Counted from the stretch's first letter, positions 49,006 to 63,263 are shown. The stretch is DNA of 64,000 nt from Cadophora sp. MPI-SDFR-AT-0126 (GCA_020747065.1 JAGMVK010000014.1:992001-1056000), one strand, 5' to 3'. Translations and numbers: made by a program. Notes: generated by a model from the letters alone, not told the origin.

Positions 49006-50127
49006 GGCTTGGCCTGGTGAATAAAGGGGCCTAACCGAAAAAGGATTTGTTTACATTAGTCGCATGACCTTCAATAATTATTACGAAAGCGACCGAGCTG
49101 AGTATGTACATCTGCAATCTGGTATAGAGCATCGATGTCAATTTAAAGAAAGTAGATCCTCTAAATCGTAATTTTGAATGCTTGAACACTGCAATGCATC
49201 AAAAGTACGTCACAAGGCACTTTACTTTGGAAAAGAATCAAACACCCGCAAACTAATAGTTCATCGACGAAATATGACATTGAGTAGATACACCTGGGCC
49301 CTATCTGAGTAAATACCTCCTCAAACTCTCAGCTTAGCCGAGTTCGAGCTCCATACTTGCCAGCCTTCATCATCTCGGCACGATCACCCGACTTCGTTAC
49401 GCGTTACCCTGATCGACCAATTCATCTACATTCATAACGAAGTCCTATACCACCAGTTCTCGAACCTCGGTCGCCGAGCTGGCACGGAGATTTATATCTC
49501 CATCGACGAATGTCAACTCCCTGACAAGACCGAAAGTCTCAAGATGTTATGGACTAATACATTTTATTGTCCTTCCTTCCAGAGCTCGAAATCTTCATGC
49601 GAACGAACTCGGATGTGATCTCATATCCATCATCAAGAACCATCTGATGGACTCTCTAAAGATCAACAAGTATATAATATCGCGAGAAACGCCAGCTCAA
49701 ATGCCTACTCAATCCCCACCCTTCTCAATCGCTTCTCGAGAATACCCAGTCGAGATCCAGTGTATCGGCACTGAAATCAAACTATGTCGTCGGGCCTCCG
49801 CATCCAAAAGGCGCATACAGCTTGTCTCACAAAAGCCCAGACACAATAAATACCGAGCGAACAGCCTCGATTGAAACAACACAGCAATGCAATAAAATAC
49901 ACTTCGCACAAGCGATACAAAATATGCACCGGCCATCCAGCCCGACGAACCTGCTACATTCCCATCTCATACCATACCATCCCAATCCACCCCATGCCCA
50001 TCACAATCCCAAGCAAAGACTCCAACGCCAACCACGAAACGTCTATGTTATCCACCATATTTACCTGTACCCCCTCAGTTCATTAACATTACTTTTTTCC
50101 CCCTTCCCGCGTCCTCCACCCCCTCAT
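49006..50127. other. Intergenic region with a possible gene relic
   Basis: About 1.1 kb. A frame without ATG at 49313-49618 (+) looks protein-like and is listed as a finding. The rest is the 3' side of the myosin gene and shows nothing recognisable. Confidence 0.4.
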
Positions 50128-53100
50128 TCACAGAAAGCCTTTACTCAAGCTGACCTGCCTCGAAACACTACTCTTCCTTTTCGGCACATCAATCCCATTC
50201 TCATCCACCGACGTCCCATTCCCGTTCATATTCCAAACAGCACCACTTCCTCTCCTCACAGTACCCGAGCCCTTCAGGCCCTTCCACCCCTCCAACTCAC
50301 GCTCCAGACGCAAAGCTTTCTCTCGCTCCTCATTCAGAGCGCGCTCTGCTCTGCGGGCGGCGAGCTGCCCTTCGCTTTCGCTGCTTTGCAACTCGTCAAT
50401 AGTTTTGAGGAGTTTCTCGATTTTGTCTCGGGACCGGGAGATGTCTTCTTGGAGGGATGCGTTGGCTTTCTCCTTGCGCTCGATCTGCAGTTGCAAGTCC
50501 TTGACGGTACGATCGACGTTGCGAACTGAGCGTTGAGATTTGTTGCGTTCTGTTTCTTGGGCTTCAAGTTGTGATTCAAGCTGTTGGGTGTCAGTAATGC
50601 ATGATTCTCGTCTTCCAGTGGGGGCGTTTACCTCTTGAACACGGCCGTGCAAAAATCTTACATCCTGACTGGCGCTTGAGTAGCCCTTCGTTTCGAGATC
50701 GATGAGCCGAACTTGGAGCTCTTTTAGCGACTTCTCAAGTGCAGCTTTCTCGGTGTGGAGTTGAGCAGTTGTTTCTCGCTCAGCAACAATATCTTTTTGC
50801 ATCTCGGCAGTGAGAGCCTCCGCCCGTCGCATCTTCCCGACAGCGGCAGCAACGATGTCTTCTTGTTGAGCGAGGCTGGACTTCAATTCGAGGAGCTCCC
50901 GATCGAGACTGGCGGCGTTTCGCAAGGAAGGACTATCACCACGAGCGAGATCATCGAGACCGGTCTTGGCTTCCAGTAACCGTGCTTCGAGACCTCTCTT
51001 TTCTCGCTGAAGCATATCGCGTTCGGCACTGACGTCGTCCATGGTGGTCCTCAAGCTGCGAAGCTGGGACATCATGTTGACAATCTTATCCTGAGCGTCG
51101 GTGTGAGCCTTGATAGCTTCATCCCTAGAAGCCGAAAGGTCTGAAAGTGTTGACTCGAGACGAGCCTTCTCCTTTGACCAAGTGGAGCTGTTGAGCACTT
51201 CATCATCCCACTTGGATCGGAGGTCCTCCAATTCCTCTCGAAGACGAGTGTTCTCGGACTGTCTGAATAACTTCTCTTCCCGAGCAATGTCCAGCTCGTT
51301 GGTGAGTGTTGCAAACTCGGCCTGGTACTTCTTTCTGGTCTGCTCCATGCTCGTCTCCTTGTCCTCGATATCCATTGCTCTCTGGCTACGGTAGTCCTCA
51401 AGCTCATGCTGGAGTCGCTTCCTAGCCTGAAGAGCAGCTTCGAGATCAACGGAGATGTCCTCAAATCGCTCTTCAAGGCTCTGATTTTGTCGTTGCAGGT
51501 CCTCAATCGTTGCATCTGTCTGCTTACGCTCAGACATAATCTCTGCACAAGTTTCCTCGGCCTCTCTTGCTTGAGACTTTGCAAACTGCTCAGCCCTATT
51601 GGCTTTCATGACGGCTATCTCGGCCTGTTCCAGCTTGCTAAAGTACTCGTCGGCGCGACTCTTGTACAAAGAAAGACTGGATGTGACGTCGAGCAATTTA
51701 GACGATTCCGCATCGAGGCGAATTTGAAGATCCGCAAATTCCTGAAGCAGCTGGCTTCTATTAGCGGCATCCTGCTCTCTTTGTTGTGTGACATCCTCGA
51801 GGTCTGACTTCGCGTCTCTTAGCTCAACTTCTAGTGTTGCACGCGTACGTTTCAAGTCCTCATAATGTTTCTTGGTGTCGTTAAGATCGGCAACCGTGTC
51901 ATTGTGAATGTGTAGCAGCGAGCGGCGAGAATCTTCTTGATTATTGATGAGATCGAAAAGCTCTTCGTGCGACTTGGTTTGAATGTCACGGAGCGACAGC
52001 TCGCCGGTTTGGATGCTTTTCTCCAGAGCAGAGACCTTCTTAGCAGAGTCATCCAGCATGTCATGTAGCCTGCTATTCGCTTGCTCTAGTTTCTGTACGC
52101 GACGGAGAGAGGGGCTGTCGTCGGGCCATAGTTCCCTAGCAGGCGTCGTGCGCTCGAGTTGGCTCTGGAGGTGGCGGTTCTGCATCTGTGTCATCTGGAG
52201 TTGATTCTGCAATTCTTCAAAGTCGGCTTTGAGATCCATCCGATTATTGAAGCTTAAGATATCGGCTGTGCGATCAGACCGTCCGGAATCCTGAGCATCG
52301 GTCCCATTGCTTGGAAATCTGCGAGTCGGTGTGGTCACATTCGAGCGCGGGCGTCCATTGAGCTTGTTGCGAAGATGACTTGGCGAATGATTGAAAGAAG
52401 CCTGATTTGGATTGATTTCTTCCAGTCTGGGGCGACTCGGAGAATGTCTCTCGGGAGATTCTCCAAATTCATCTTCGAACCTCTTCCGCAGTTCCGCCAG
52501 TTGAGACTCTGCATTGGTTCTGCCAGCGGTTTGGACCCGGAGATTCTGATACAGCTCTTCAACCTTTTGGACAAGGGTGGGTACAAGATTGGGAGTCTTT
52601 GTTGCACTTCGGTCGCTTGCTCCGTCGAGCTGAGGCATCGGATGGTTACATTCAGGGTCGACTTTCCGCAGTAGTTGCAGCAATTCTTGTTCGCGGGTTT
52701 CCACCATGGTCTGGAGTTGACGGTTTGACTCCCGAGATCGCGTGTGCTGCTGCCGCTCGGCTTCCAGGTTTCTGACTGCTTCAGCTAGCTGGCTGGTGGT
52801 AGTTGATGAGGACTTCTCGGCATTGCGGGTGCTCTTATGTTCCCGAGCAACCTCGTGAGCGCGGTCCTCCAGGTCTAGCTGAAGCTTTTCATTCTTCTTC
52901 CGAAGAGAAGCGATTTCGTTCTGGGCAGTCTCCAATTGCTTGGTGATCTTGCGGTTCTGCTCCTCAATCTTAGCCTTCTCCTTTTGGGAGGCAATGAGCT
53001 CTTGCTGGCTTCGCTGGTTAACCACTGAGTTGGACCTAGAGATTTCGAGACCTTTTTGTTGAATTTTGGTGAGAAGCGCCTTATTGTCTCGCTCAGACGC

Positions 53101-56100
53101 CACAAGCCGACTCTTGGCTGCATTCAGCTCCCGTTGAAGACGGTCCTTCTCCTGATCGACTTGAAGTCCAAATTTTCCAGAATCAAGAATGGTCTTCTCC
53201 AACTCTTTTACCCGGCCTGTGAGGAAAGTGCATTGCTCCTCGAAGTATTTTGCGCGACCTTGTTCCTCGTCCAGGTCTTTTCGCAAGCTAGTCTCTCGTT
53301 CACGAGCCACTCTCAACGCGCTTCGATCGTTCGACAGCTCGGCTTGAAGTCTAGCCTCTTCAGCTGCCGCCTTGGCTTCCCTTAGACGTCTGATCTCGTT
53401 CCGCGCCTCGTTGCGCTCCTTTTCGGCCGTCACTCTGGCTTCCATGGCTCGTCTCAGAGTGTCTTGCTGTACATATAACTCCTTTTCGATGATGATCTTG
53501 GCCTCATTGACTTCCTGAAACTTGTCGTTGAGCTCCTTGTACTTGTGTTCCGCGAGCATCTGAACATCGTCTCGGGATTGTGCCGTCCTGCTCAATTCCT
53601 TTTGCGTCTTTTCCAGCTCGCCCTTGTAGTACTCTATATCCTGTTCCAACCTTTTCCGAGTTTCACCCGCTTGAGCATCTTCAGTCAATCGGGCATCTAG
53701 GAGCCTCTTGGTCTCTGCCGCTTCCTTTTCGAGATGAGCTTTTTGCGACTTCATGGCGAACATCTCGGCTTGAACTTCCCGAAGCCGATTAACAACATTC
53801 TCTTTCTCGGCGACCAGAGATCGTTTCTCATCTTCGAATGTCTTTTGCTCTGATTCATATTTCCGATTATCAGATCGAAGAACTGCAAGCTCACTCTCTT
53901 TCCGACGAACAATATCCTCGTAGCCTGTTGAAGCAGCGGCCAGCTCAGAGAGTTGTTGGTTCAGCTTTCGATTCTCACTGTTCAAATTCTGCTCCCTGCT
54001 GCGAATCGCTTGAAGGTCTCGTGTAGCATTGGCCAACTTGACGTCGGCGTCATGATCTACCTTGAGAAGCTGGCCCTCGAGATCTTGGAGTTTTCTATCT
54101 TTCAAGCTGAGCTGACTCTGAAGCATGTTGTTGTCCTTTTGCAGTCGGGATTCTTCGGCGCTCTTCTGGAACTGGTTTCGCTCCAACTCGTCGATTCGAT
54201 CTTGCAAATCGTCTCTTTCTTGGGTGCGCTCCCTCTTCTCCGCCTCCAACTTGGCTATCATTTGCCCTGCTTGGTCCAGCTGCGTTCGGTACATCTCACT
54301 ATCTTGTTCTGCCTTATGCCTGGTTTGCAAAAGAGCATCTTGTTGACGTTCGAGTTCGGCGATCTCCTCCTCTGCCGCAAGAAGCTGATCCTCAAGTTGA
54401 CCCTTCTGTTCGTGTAGTCTTCGCGAGATCTCCTCCTTATCCAGTGCTGTAGCGCGCTCGCCCTCGAGGACTTGCTGCAACCCCTGCAACTCTATGTGGG
54501 CTTTGCGACGTTCATCCTCCAACCGCTGTCGGGAAGCCGCTTCCTGCTCCATTTTTTCGCTGAGCTTCTTGATCATCTCATCTCGCTTCTTGACTTCCCC
54601 TGATGTGCGGGTAGCGCCAAGTAGAGGCTTCATCTTCACCAACAGTCTCCACCATGGGTTTTCACACAAGTCGAGGTATACCTGGAAATTTTTTTGAATG
54701 ATACGAGTTGCTTCGGCTCGGTACAGTCTCTTATGGGCAATTCGCCGCTGAGTGAAACCACGAGCAACAGACTGGAATCGCGCAATGATCTCTCGAATCA
54801 GAGCATCTCGCTGCTCTTCCAGCTCTGCAAGAACGCCAGCCCTAAAGAAGACTTTCGTAAGTCCAACGCGGAATAAAGACTTATCAAGGTTGAGCTTTTC
54901 GAGCATGATAGTTGCGACGGTTTGACCATCGAGATATCCTTTGGGCATGTTCCGGCAAAGAACTTCGTATCGCTGTCTGAACTCGGAGAACGGAAGTCGA
55001 TTGGGGAATCCAGTCCTAGCAATTCGGATGCCTTCTAGAACACCATTGCAGCGCAGTTGATCCAGAACGAGTGGCGCGCTCAGCTGCTTGGGACGTTTTT
55101 TGTGATTCGGAATGATACAACGAACGAAGTGGGGATGTGTCGAATGAAGCTGGGCCATCAAACTCGAAAGTTGCTCCTTATGTCGTTGGGCAGCAGTGCG
55201 GAATAGCCCTTTCTTAACGCGACTTCTTGTAGCCCCTGGGTCGCCATCTGTATCAGCGCAATCGACGAAGAGAGTTGCAACATGTTTATCTGTCGATGCA
55301 GCGAGAAGTCTGGTTATGTTGTCGTTCAGCGGATCTTTGTTCTTTTCGAGCCAGCCTTCTGTCGAGTATTCAACTTCGGCAGCGTAATGAGTGAGCATGA
55401 AGCCGTGACCCAACCTGGAAGGACGGTATTTCGTCGTCTTCTTGTCCCAAAGCGAATGTAGTTTCTCGGTGAAAGATTTGTCGGTAGCCTTTGGCATCAC
55501 ACAGTCTTCATCGAGGCAAGAAAATATTCCGATTGGGTTGGGCAGTTCTATGAGATCGATCGTGGGCTGCAGGTCGTGGCCGAAATCGATGAACTTCCAC
55601 TCAATCTGCTCTCGAGCATATTCCTCTTGCTCAAGAACAAACATGTGGTGATTGAAGAATTGTTGGAGCTTCTCATTGGTGTAGTTAATGCATAGTTGCT
55701 CAAAGCTGTTTTCCTCGAAGATTTCAAAACCGGCGATGTCAAGTACACCGATGAAGCGGGAATCGTCTAATCCCATACCAGTACGGTCCAGCTGTCTGTT
55801 GATACGACCAACGAGATCACCAAATCCACGTTCGTAAATACCTTTGGCGAGAGCGTCGATTGCAAATCTTACTTGTTCTGGTGTCTGTACCTTTTCTACC
55901 CATTCTCGTCCAGCCTTGACTCGAGGATGTAAGAGTGCTTGGAGGAAAGGCTCGACAGGTATTCCAAGTAACCTGCACATCTTATCGGCGTGAGCACGGG
56001 CATCGGAAGCAAGTCTGGCTTGGTCGGCTGCCCTACTCTCTTTCACGACAGTGATGTTGCCCAAATGAAGAACAGCAGCAATAGTTCGCAGAATTGAGAT

Positions 56101-57419
56101 CTGCTCTTTATCCGAGAATCCCATAATTTCGAAAGCTTCAATGAGCAGATTCCACTCTTCAACGTCAGAAACACCAGCAATGGTGTCATGGCCGTCTCGA
56201 GTATACGCAAAATCTTCGACGTCTAGGCCATCCAACATAAAGTCTTGCTTCATTTTGCGATCGGCACCTTTCAAAAGCTGGTAGAAAACATGGTAATTAC
56301 GCTCGTGAGCATTGAGCCGTACAACACGAGACTTTTCGAGCAGATACCAGTCAATGAATGCTCCAGTAATGGTTCCGGCCCTAGTAAACTCTATCCTGAT
56401 GAATTTTCCAAAACGGGATGAATTGTTGTTTCGTACCGTCTGGGCATTACCAAAAGCTTCGAGGATTGGGTTTGCTCGCAGAATCTGTTGTGAGAGATTG
56501 GAATGTTGCAACTTGTTCTTGACCGGTGAATCCGAATGCGCAACAGCAGCCAAATATTGGATGACCTTCTTCGTATTCTCCGTCTTTCCAGCACCGGATT
56601 CTCCAGTTACCAGGATACTCTGATTCTCTCCCTCGTCCACCAGATTTCGGAAAGCTTCGTCTGCCATAGCATATATGTGTGGTTTTGTCTCCTCTCGGCC
56701 TTGTCCCTTGTACATGTTGATATACTCGTTCGTGTAAATTGTTAATGGGCAATACGGATTGATCGCAACCAGGAACAAACCCGAGTATGTGTATATCAAG
56801 TCCGCCTGGTATCTCATATGAAGATTGTGGACAACGGAGGCTTCATTAAGGTGTGTAAGTTCAGCCATGTCATCTGCCTTGTCGAATTTGGCTGGATTGA
56901 CCTTGTCGACGCTGTCTGCATGGACTTCTCTTTGCTGGCAATATTGTTAGTATATAGTCGTCTCTGGCCGCTGGGCCAACTTACACTCCCATCGTCGCAT
57001 TGAACCAAGATCTGGTTGCCATCTAACTCCTCCACTACCCAGCCCTTTACGAAAGCGGTATTGGGATCCTTGAGCCAGACATATCTCTTGCCTGAGAAGT
57101 CATTCTCCCCTTCAATTCCTTTCACGGCCTCTGCTCCTCTCTGCATCTCCTCAGTTTTGATGAAAGAAGGCGCAAATGTGTTCGATGAAGGCAAATTGGT
57201 CTTTGAATTTGAGCGATGCCGTGTTGACGATGTGTAGCTGGGCGATGCAACTCCTGCAAGGGAAGAGTATGGCCGATTGTGCCCAGAACTCTGGGAGCTA
57301 GACAGTGGTGAATTTGAGATCATGGACTTTGGCCGGCCATTGGGATTTCCTGGACCGGGAGAAGAAGACCCAGTTCTTGAGAAAGGGTTCCCCCGCTTCT
57401 GCGGAGAAGTGGAAGCCAT
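50128..57419 (-). CDS. Class II myosin heavy chain
   Basis: Exons 57419-56985, 56934-50632 and 50580-50128 give 2396 residues. The leader of about 100 residues is Ser/Pro-rich. An SH3-like domain (KRYVWLKDPNTAFVKGWVVE) precedes the motor. The P-loop GESGAGKTENTKK is near residue 256, switch I is NNNSSRFGKF, and switch II is DIAGFEIFEENSFEQLCINY. An IQ-like helix follows (EATRIIQKNFQVYLDL). The remainder, about 1400 residues, is a long heptad-rich coiled coil ending in a basic Ser-rich tail. Family knowledge: it is the contractile-ring motor needed for septation in filamentous fungi and dimerises through the tail. The motor appears complete. The last intron, 51 nt and in frame, would be invisible to a simple ORF search. 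Divergent from the Red1-like gene. Confidence 0.93.
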
Positions 57420-58187
57420 GTTGGTTTGCCCCGTACGCAAATGTTAACATGGACGATATTTCGAATTGAATCAGAATCAAGAGTCGCGCATCATCTGGTA
57501 GTGTTAAAGGTCTGAGTCCCGGGAGCGCAGAAGTAGTGTGAAGGAAGCAATTGAGTGAGCGAATCCAGATTCTGCAGGCAAAAAGAAAAACGTCGTCGTT
57601 GTTGGTGGTGACGACAGTACGAATCACTCGAAGATGTCGGTCGATGTCGCTCTGTTGTTGATTAACGCGGCGCTGACTGGTGGACCCAGCCAAAGTAAAC
57701 AACCGTGCGCAAGAGGGCAACGGCGAACCACCAGAAGACGCGGACGCGCCTCCCTTGTCCCGGTTGGAGCCACGTGACAAAACTTATCGCCGCCGCTTGT
57801 CTCAAAAAGCTCTAGCACCCAAATTTTAGCGCCGGTCTGAACTTAGCATCTCGAATGCACTTCTCGTTTGTCTTTCCTGGTCTTCCAAAAGCTTCACTTT
57901 CCCCATCACATCACCCACAATTCTTCACCATCCAATCTTGAAGACGTGCACCTAGCAATCTCCAATCTGAGATTTCACTCTGCGCATACAGATTCATCGT
58001 TGGGCGGGTCTCACCTGCACTCTCCTGCATTCTCTATTGCCTTCTCTGTAAATCTTTTCATTTTGTTGCGACATGGTTTGCGCGTAGGTACAGCTGTTTC
58101 GCGCATCTCGAAGAGCTATCCGTCCAGCCTTCACTAATACTCCAGCCCTTTGGACGATAATGCGACTCGTTCCCTGCACGTGCAACA
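57420..58187. promoter_or_regulatory. Bidirectional promoter between myosin II and the Red1-like gene
   Basis: A 768-nt spacer between two divergent start codons. It must carry both promoters. No TATA box is obvious, as expected for housekeeping genes. The half next to the plus-strand gene is pyrimidine-rich. Confidence 0.5.
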
Positions 58188-61100
58188 ATGTCAGACTATC
58201 CTTCAAACCTATCGTATCCCACCGGATATGGTGTCCACGACCAACAAAATCCTCCCTATCTTCCTCCTGCCTACCCGAATCAATATCCCCAGGCAGACAA
58301 TGGTCAGCAGGGACAAGTCGCATCACATTATGATACTTCGATGTCGGCATATGCATACAATAGGACTATTCCCTCCTTCAGTGCTTCTGCTGTGGCAGCT
58401 GGAGTTCCTCCTCTGCCCATATTCCAAGGTTGGAACCAAGACTCTGTCCCACTGCCGCCCTATACCACCCCAAACAACGGAAACCAATACCCTGGCTACA
58501 CAAACATTGCGCAACAGCCCGCGCCATATTATCAAGCGCCTAGTCAGCCTTCATACCAGCCACAGATCTCAGGGAACAAATCTTTTGATCAAGGTGACCT
58601 AGATGAAGGAGAATATGAGGACCATTCAAATGCTACCCATACTCCTGCGACTGGCTATAATGCAACTCAACTCCGAGAAAATAGTGGCACAGGTTATACC
58701 GATTCTGCACAACGTGCTGTATATTCCAAGGCGAAAGAGTATAGTCCACAGCAATCAGCCTATCCTGGTAGGCTCCAAATGGTTCTCTTATTACTCGACT
58801 ACTTACTCATTTAATCTAGCAAACAATTTCAACTACTCCCCAAGAGACTCTTCACGGAACAGACGCCAGCAGTCTGGATCCTTCTCACCTTATGTTCCTC
58901 AAGCCGACGAGCAATCAAAATCAGAAAAACACAACTCGTATGCACAGACTCGTACCGAAGATGGTCTCAATAGCACTCCGCAGAGTCATCATGGTTGGTC
59001 TCAAAATGACGCAGGTTCCTCGCTCGGAACAAAATCCCAAACAAATGGAAATCATACGTCTCAAAAAATCGATGTCGGTCAACCTGCTTCCACTCACGTC
59101 GCATCTTCAACGAGTGGTAAATCCATTTCTGAGTCACGCAAGAGAGCTCAAGCAGCGATCCTCAATCTTTTACCTTTTGACATTCGTTATCAAACTTACA
59201 TCGACGAAGGCTTCAATAAAGAAGTGGTTGGAAGTCTTTTCGATGAGCTCAAGATGACACGGAACTCTGTCAGATCTACCAACGAGGATTCTTCTCCGAA
59301 GGCGAGCTCATTGGGATTTAAACAGCAAATTGGCAAGGAAAACATCCCCTTTGAATCATCGAATCATACCACTGTTGTTGGAATTTCGAGTAGCAAGACC
59401 GACAGCAATGGCTTGGGTAAAGAACGCACCTTCTTGGGCCCCAATACCTCTTCTGCCAATGTAGGTGGTAATCAAACGATGTCTACGTCAAACATTGCAG
59501 CAGCTGCCAAGCCATCAGTCATGACAGAGAAAGAGAAGACACTTCAGTCAAAAATGGAGGCTCTACGAAAGTCAAGGGAGGAACGCGCTCAAAAAGCAGC
59601 GGCAAAAAATGGCAATAAACTTCCGACTACAAGTGCCGACGCTCCTGTTTCTCAGGCAGAACCGGCCAAGGCAGCTACTTCTAACCCTTCAACGTCGACG
59701 ACGTCGCCTTCACCTCTTTTTACTGCTTCTGTCGCGGTCGCTCCAGCTGAAGTCGACAGCAAGCTCTCGTCATCACATTCACCCGCAGCTTTGGTGAATG
59801 CTCCCCAGCAGACTTCAAAGATCCCTGGTCTATTCTTAGCTTCCGGTTCGGGCAACGCTCCTGCTACGAGCTCTTCCACCACCAATCCACCGTCTTCAAA
59901 TTCCAATACCATACGGAAACGCCCAGTAGCAGCGGACTTTGATGAGCCTACACCAATGACTACTCCGTTCAAACGACCCTTCGGCCACAGCCGCAACGAT
60001 CAGCGCCTTGTTATCACTGTCAGTGATGATGAAGCAGATTCTGAAGATGAGGACGTTGCGATGGATCTCGAGTCTCAAGCAACCCAAGATTCGCCGACAC
60101 AGTCAGCAAGAAAGATGTCCGATCAAGGTTTCACTGCGAACCAAAACCTCCCTTCCCTTTCGAACTTTCCCCAGCGTAAATCTTATACCTCACCGCCAAA
60201 CTCCTCTGCCGCGAATACTCCACCTCTGCAAACTGTGCCAGACACTGCTGGACGCTTGACCCATGTTCAGAGTGAAATGGAGAAGTTGAGGAAGCAGATT
60301 GCGATGCGTGAAGCTCGCCAGAGAGCAAAGCAAGCTTCCAGTGGCTCGCGTACCCCCCAAGTCTCTGAAGGCAATGGGTCTAGCACAAATATCGCCACTT
60401 CTCCTGCCGCTAGTATCGCCAGTAAGGTCGAAAGTTCCATCAAGATGCAAGAAATGATTGAAACCGCCACCAACAACGTTGCCCTTGATCAACAGCGGCT
60501 TGCTGACGCACAGGCTGCTGAGGCCACCAAGGCCGCACAACTCAAGAAAAGCGAGGACGAGCAAAAGCGTCTTCGCCGAGAGAAACTTGCCGCCGACATC
60601 CCACGTGTCGACGCTGAAGTCAAGGAAAGTCAAACTAGGCTTGAGCAATTACGAGCCGAGATGGCGAAGATAGAAGCCAGCGTTCAGAAGAGTCTTGAAG
60701 ATAAGCGTTTATTGGCAGAAGAGATGGAAAGACTTGGACGAGAGGCAGAAGACCAGCTTCAAGCTCAGAAGGACAAGCTGGACGATCTCAACAGACAAAA
60801 TCCTGCGATGAGCGAAGGTATTTTGACTTTCTCCAACCTCACCCCTTCCATCTTGTCTTCGTTTTCCTTCCTTGATCTCGAAATCTAACCTACCGTGTAG
60901 ATTCTTCTTGTCCAACGTCGTCCATCTCGGTCACGGAACAGAGCCAAGTTGCTCAGCCGGATAATCCTCAACCAGGCAGCACAGACACTGCAGTTCAGCC
61001 TGACGTGTTGACTGAAGACACTCGGTCTTCGGTCATCCCCGGTAGCCTGACCACCTTGGAAACAGCCGAGACGACCCAGGTCAATGGCGATAACGCGGTC

Positions 61101-62239
61101 CTGGGCGATCGAAGTGCTGTGCCGAGTCCTGTCGAGGAGCCTTCCAGTGAAACTCTAGCCGATTCTAAGGCGCACGATGATCGAAAGGAGAACGCGTCGA
61201 CTGATCAAGCTCTCGAGGCAGCTCTGCAAGAGGCAGTCCGTGCCGAAGCGGACTCACACGCTCAGGAGGAGGATGACATGGATATCGAGGACTTCTACGC
61301 TCCTGACCCAAACCAATTGGCACCTCGGACACCAACGCAGATACCTGAGCAGACTGGAAGCCCGGAGTACTCGCCAACCCTCGATCGTTCGATACCCGAT
61401 GCCCCTGGTGAATCCGACGACTACGAACCCCCAGAAGCTACGCCCCCAATTCATGAGAGTTTCGCCCCTGACTCGCCGCCTTTCAGCCCTGCTCCCCCAA
61501 AAAGCCTCTCTGAGGTCGACAATGGTGACAGTTTAGATATTGATATGCCAGAATTTGAGCCAGCACGAGCAGCTAATGATGTAGAGCAAGGTCATAGCGA
61601 GGAGAATCTGCCGTCCACTGATGGTAGTTTACCACCAGCGGTTGAAGTACACAATATATTTACTATTATATCGCAATACCCTTCTTTACTAACAGTTATT
61701 TAGGCTCACCAAGAAGTTGTCGACAAGCACAACCTGTTTACTCCCTACGAGAGTCCGTTGAAGCAGTTCAGAGCTTATCGATTTCATCCTAGCTTCAAAC
61801 AGGACGTTGCCGGTGGCTTGAAGTCAAAGACTTACAGTCACAAGATCGATCCGATGCAAGAACTTTGTCGTTTCGAGACCGCCGGTGGCATTTGTAACGA
61901 CCCTACTTGCGACTTCCAACATTTTCGAGATATAGATCTCCCTGGTGCGTGGGTTGTTAGATAGAGCATACAGTCTCATGTCGTAGTATCCCTTCTTGTA
62001 TTGGGGCTGACATGTGATGTACAGATGATGCTATTCTGACTGCGCTTGGCTCGCCCGAGGAGTTCAAAGGCGAGCAACGAGACCGTTTCTGCACCGGGTT
62101 GAGAGGGGTTCTTATGGGCCTGCGAGTGCGGAAGATAAGAGACTTCGATGTCATTGCTTCTGAGATTATTGACCACCGCGCAAAATTCCTCGGTGACAAG
62201 TCCAAAGTTTTGGCTGCGCTTGAAGGCACGACAATATAA
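58188..62239 (+). CDS. zf-C3H1 zinc-finger protein, Red1/ZFC3H1-like
   Basis: Five exons: 58188-58767, 58820-60817, 60901-61646, 61704-61944 and 62025-62239, giving 1259 residues in one frame. The first 800 or so residues are disordered (Tyr/Pro/Gln-rich, then Ser/Thr-rich), with a short conserved helix near residue 300 (RAQAAILNLLPFDIRYQTYI). A coiled coil lies at about 770-860. A long acidic linker leads to the zinc finger ELCRFETAGGICNDPTCDFQ, followed by HF (C-x8-C-x4-C-x3-H), with a helical tail. Family knowledge: this finger type marks fission-yeast Red1 and animal ZFC3H1, scaffolds of the MTREC/PAXT complex that hands unwanted nuclear RNA to the exosome. Assignment rests on the finger and layout; the disordered part carries little signal. 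Confidence 0.8.
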
Positions 62240-63263
62240 GAACTTACCTAGACTAAACAGCTCGGCTTGTAAAACCACCATTCCAGACTTTCTTGTGGGA
62301 CTTGATTCTCCAAATCATACCGCATTATCCTCTTTTGTTGATCGATGCCAACTCTTTTTGGCTGAGTCGACCGAACCTGGACTACCTCTTCTTTGTTTAT
62401 TTTCATTTTCATGGTCTGCGTAATGGCTCTATCTCTTGCATGGAAATGGAGTTGCATGGGCCGGACCAACAGGTGTTTATGGTAGTGGCTTTGCTACGAT
62501 ACCCCGTTCGATGACATTTGCTTGCTCTTTGCTTGCTTTTGCTTTTGGACATTTTGAGAAGATAGGAAGACCTACCCTGGAACAACGGACAAAGAGGCGC
62601 TTGTGAGCGCCGGGAGAATCGTATCAATACCCAGGCATGAAAGCATGCTAGGCCTTGACTATCCGGTCGATAGATAATACTGAATCAATTTGAATTCTTT
62701 CTGAACATCCTTCGCTCAGTCCTTCCTACCTTCGCACATCGTGACTTGATCAAATTCCGAAGTGGGCAAATTCCGACACGTGCCGCCAACCCTCAACTGC
62801 CGATCCGCACCGCATCCAAACCCCACCCCCAGCAACATCTAATCACGACATCCACGCCTTCAATCTCACCATACACGGAGTAAGCTAAAGCTCCTCACAA
62901 CGTCACACAAACTCTCAAAGAACATCTCTGAAACTCCATCATTCTGCAAATCCCTTCCGAAATAAGCCTTCGTCCTCATACACCCTCCGATGTAATTGGT
63001 GTGCCCTCTTCATGATGACGGGGGAAAAGCGAAGCCCGGAAGCTTGAGAGACGATGGCAGAACGGGACAAGATGTCGTTATCTGTGGCTGTTACTTGTCA
63101 TGGATAGGTCTGGGGTTTAATTGGCGCTTGTGAAGCTTCTTCGATCGGATTTCCTTTGTTTTCTTGTCTTCCAACTTCCTGTTTTGTGTAATGCCGGATG
63201 TGATGGGATTAGGTTCTTGGGTGAGATAAGATAGATAGAGGTCTCTTTGAACGAGAGCTACAG
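62240..63263. other. Intergenic region
   Basis: About 1 kb between the Red1-like gene and the transporter gene. No gene was recognised. Confidence 0.5.

Noticed and set aside
49822..50529. 235-codon plus-strand frame
   Set aside because: Largely antisense to the end of the myosin coding region, whose frame is well supported.
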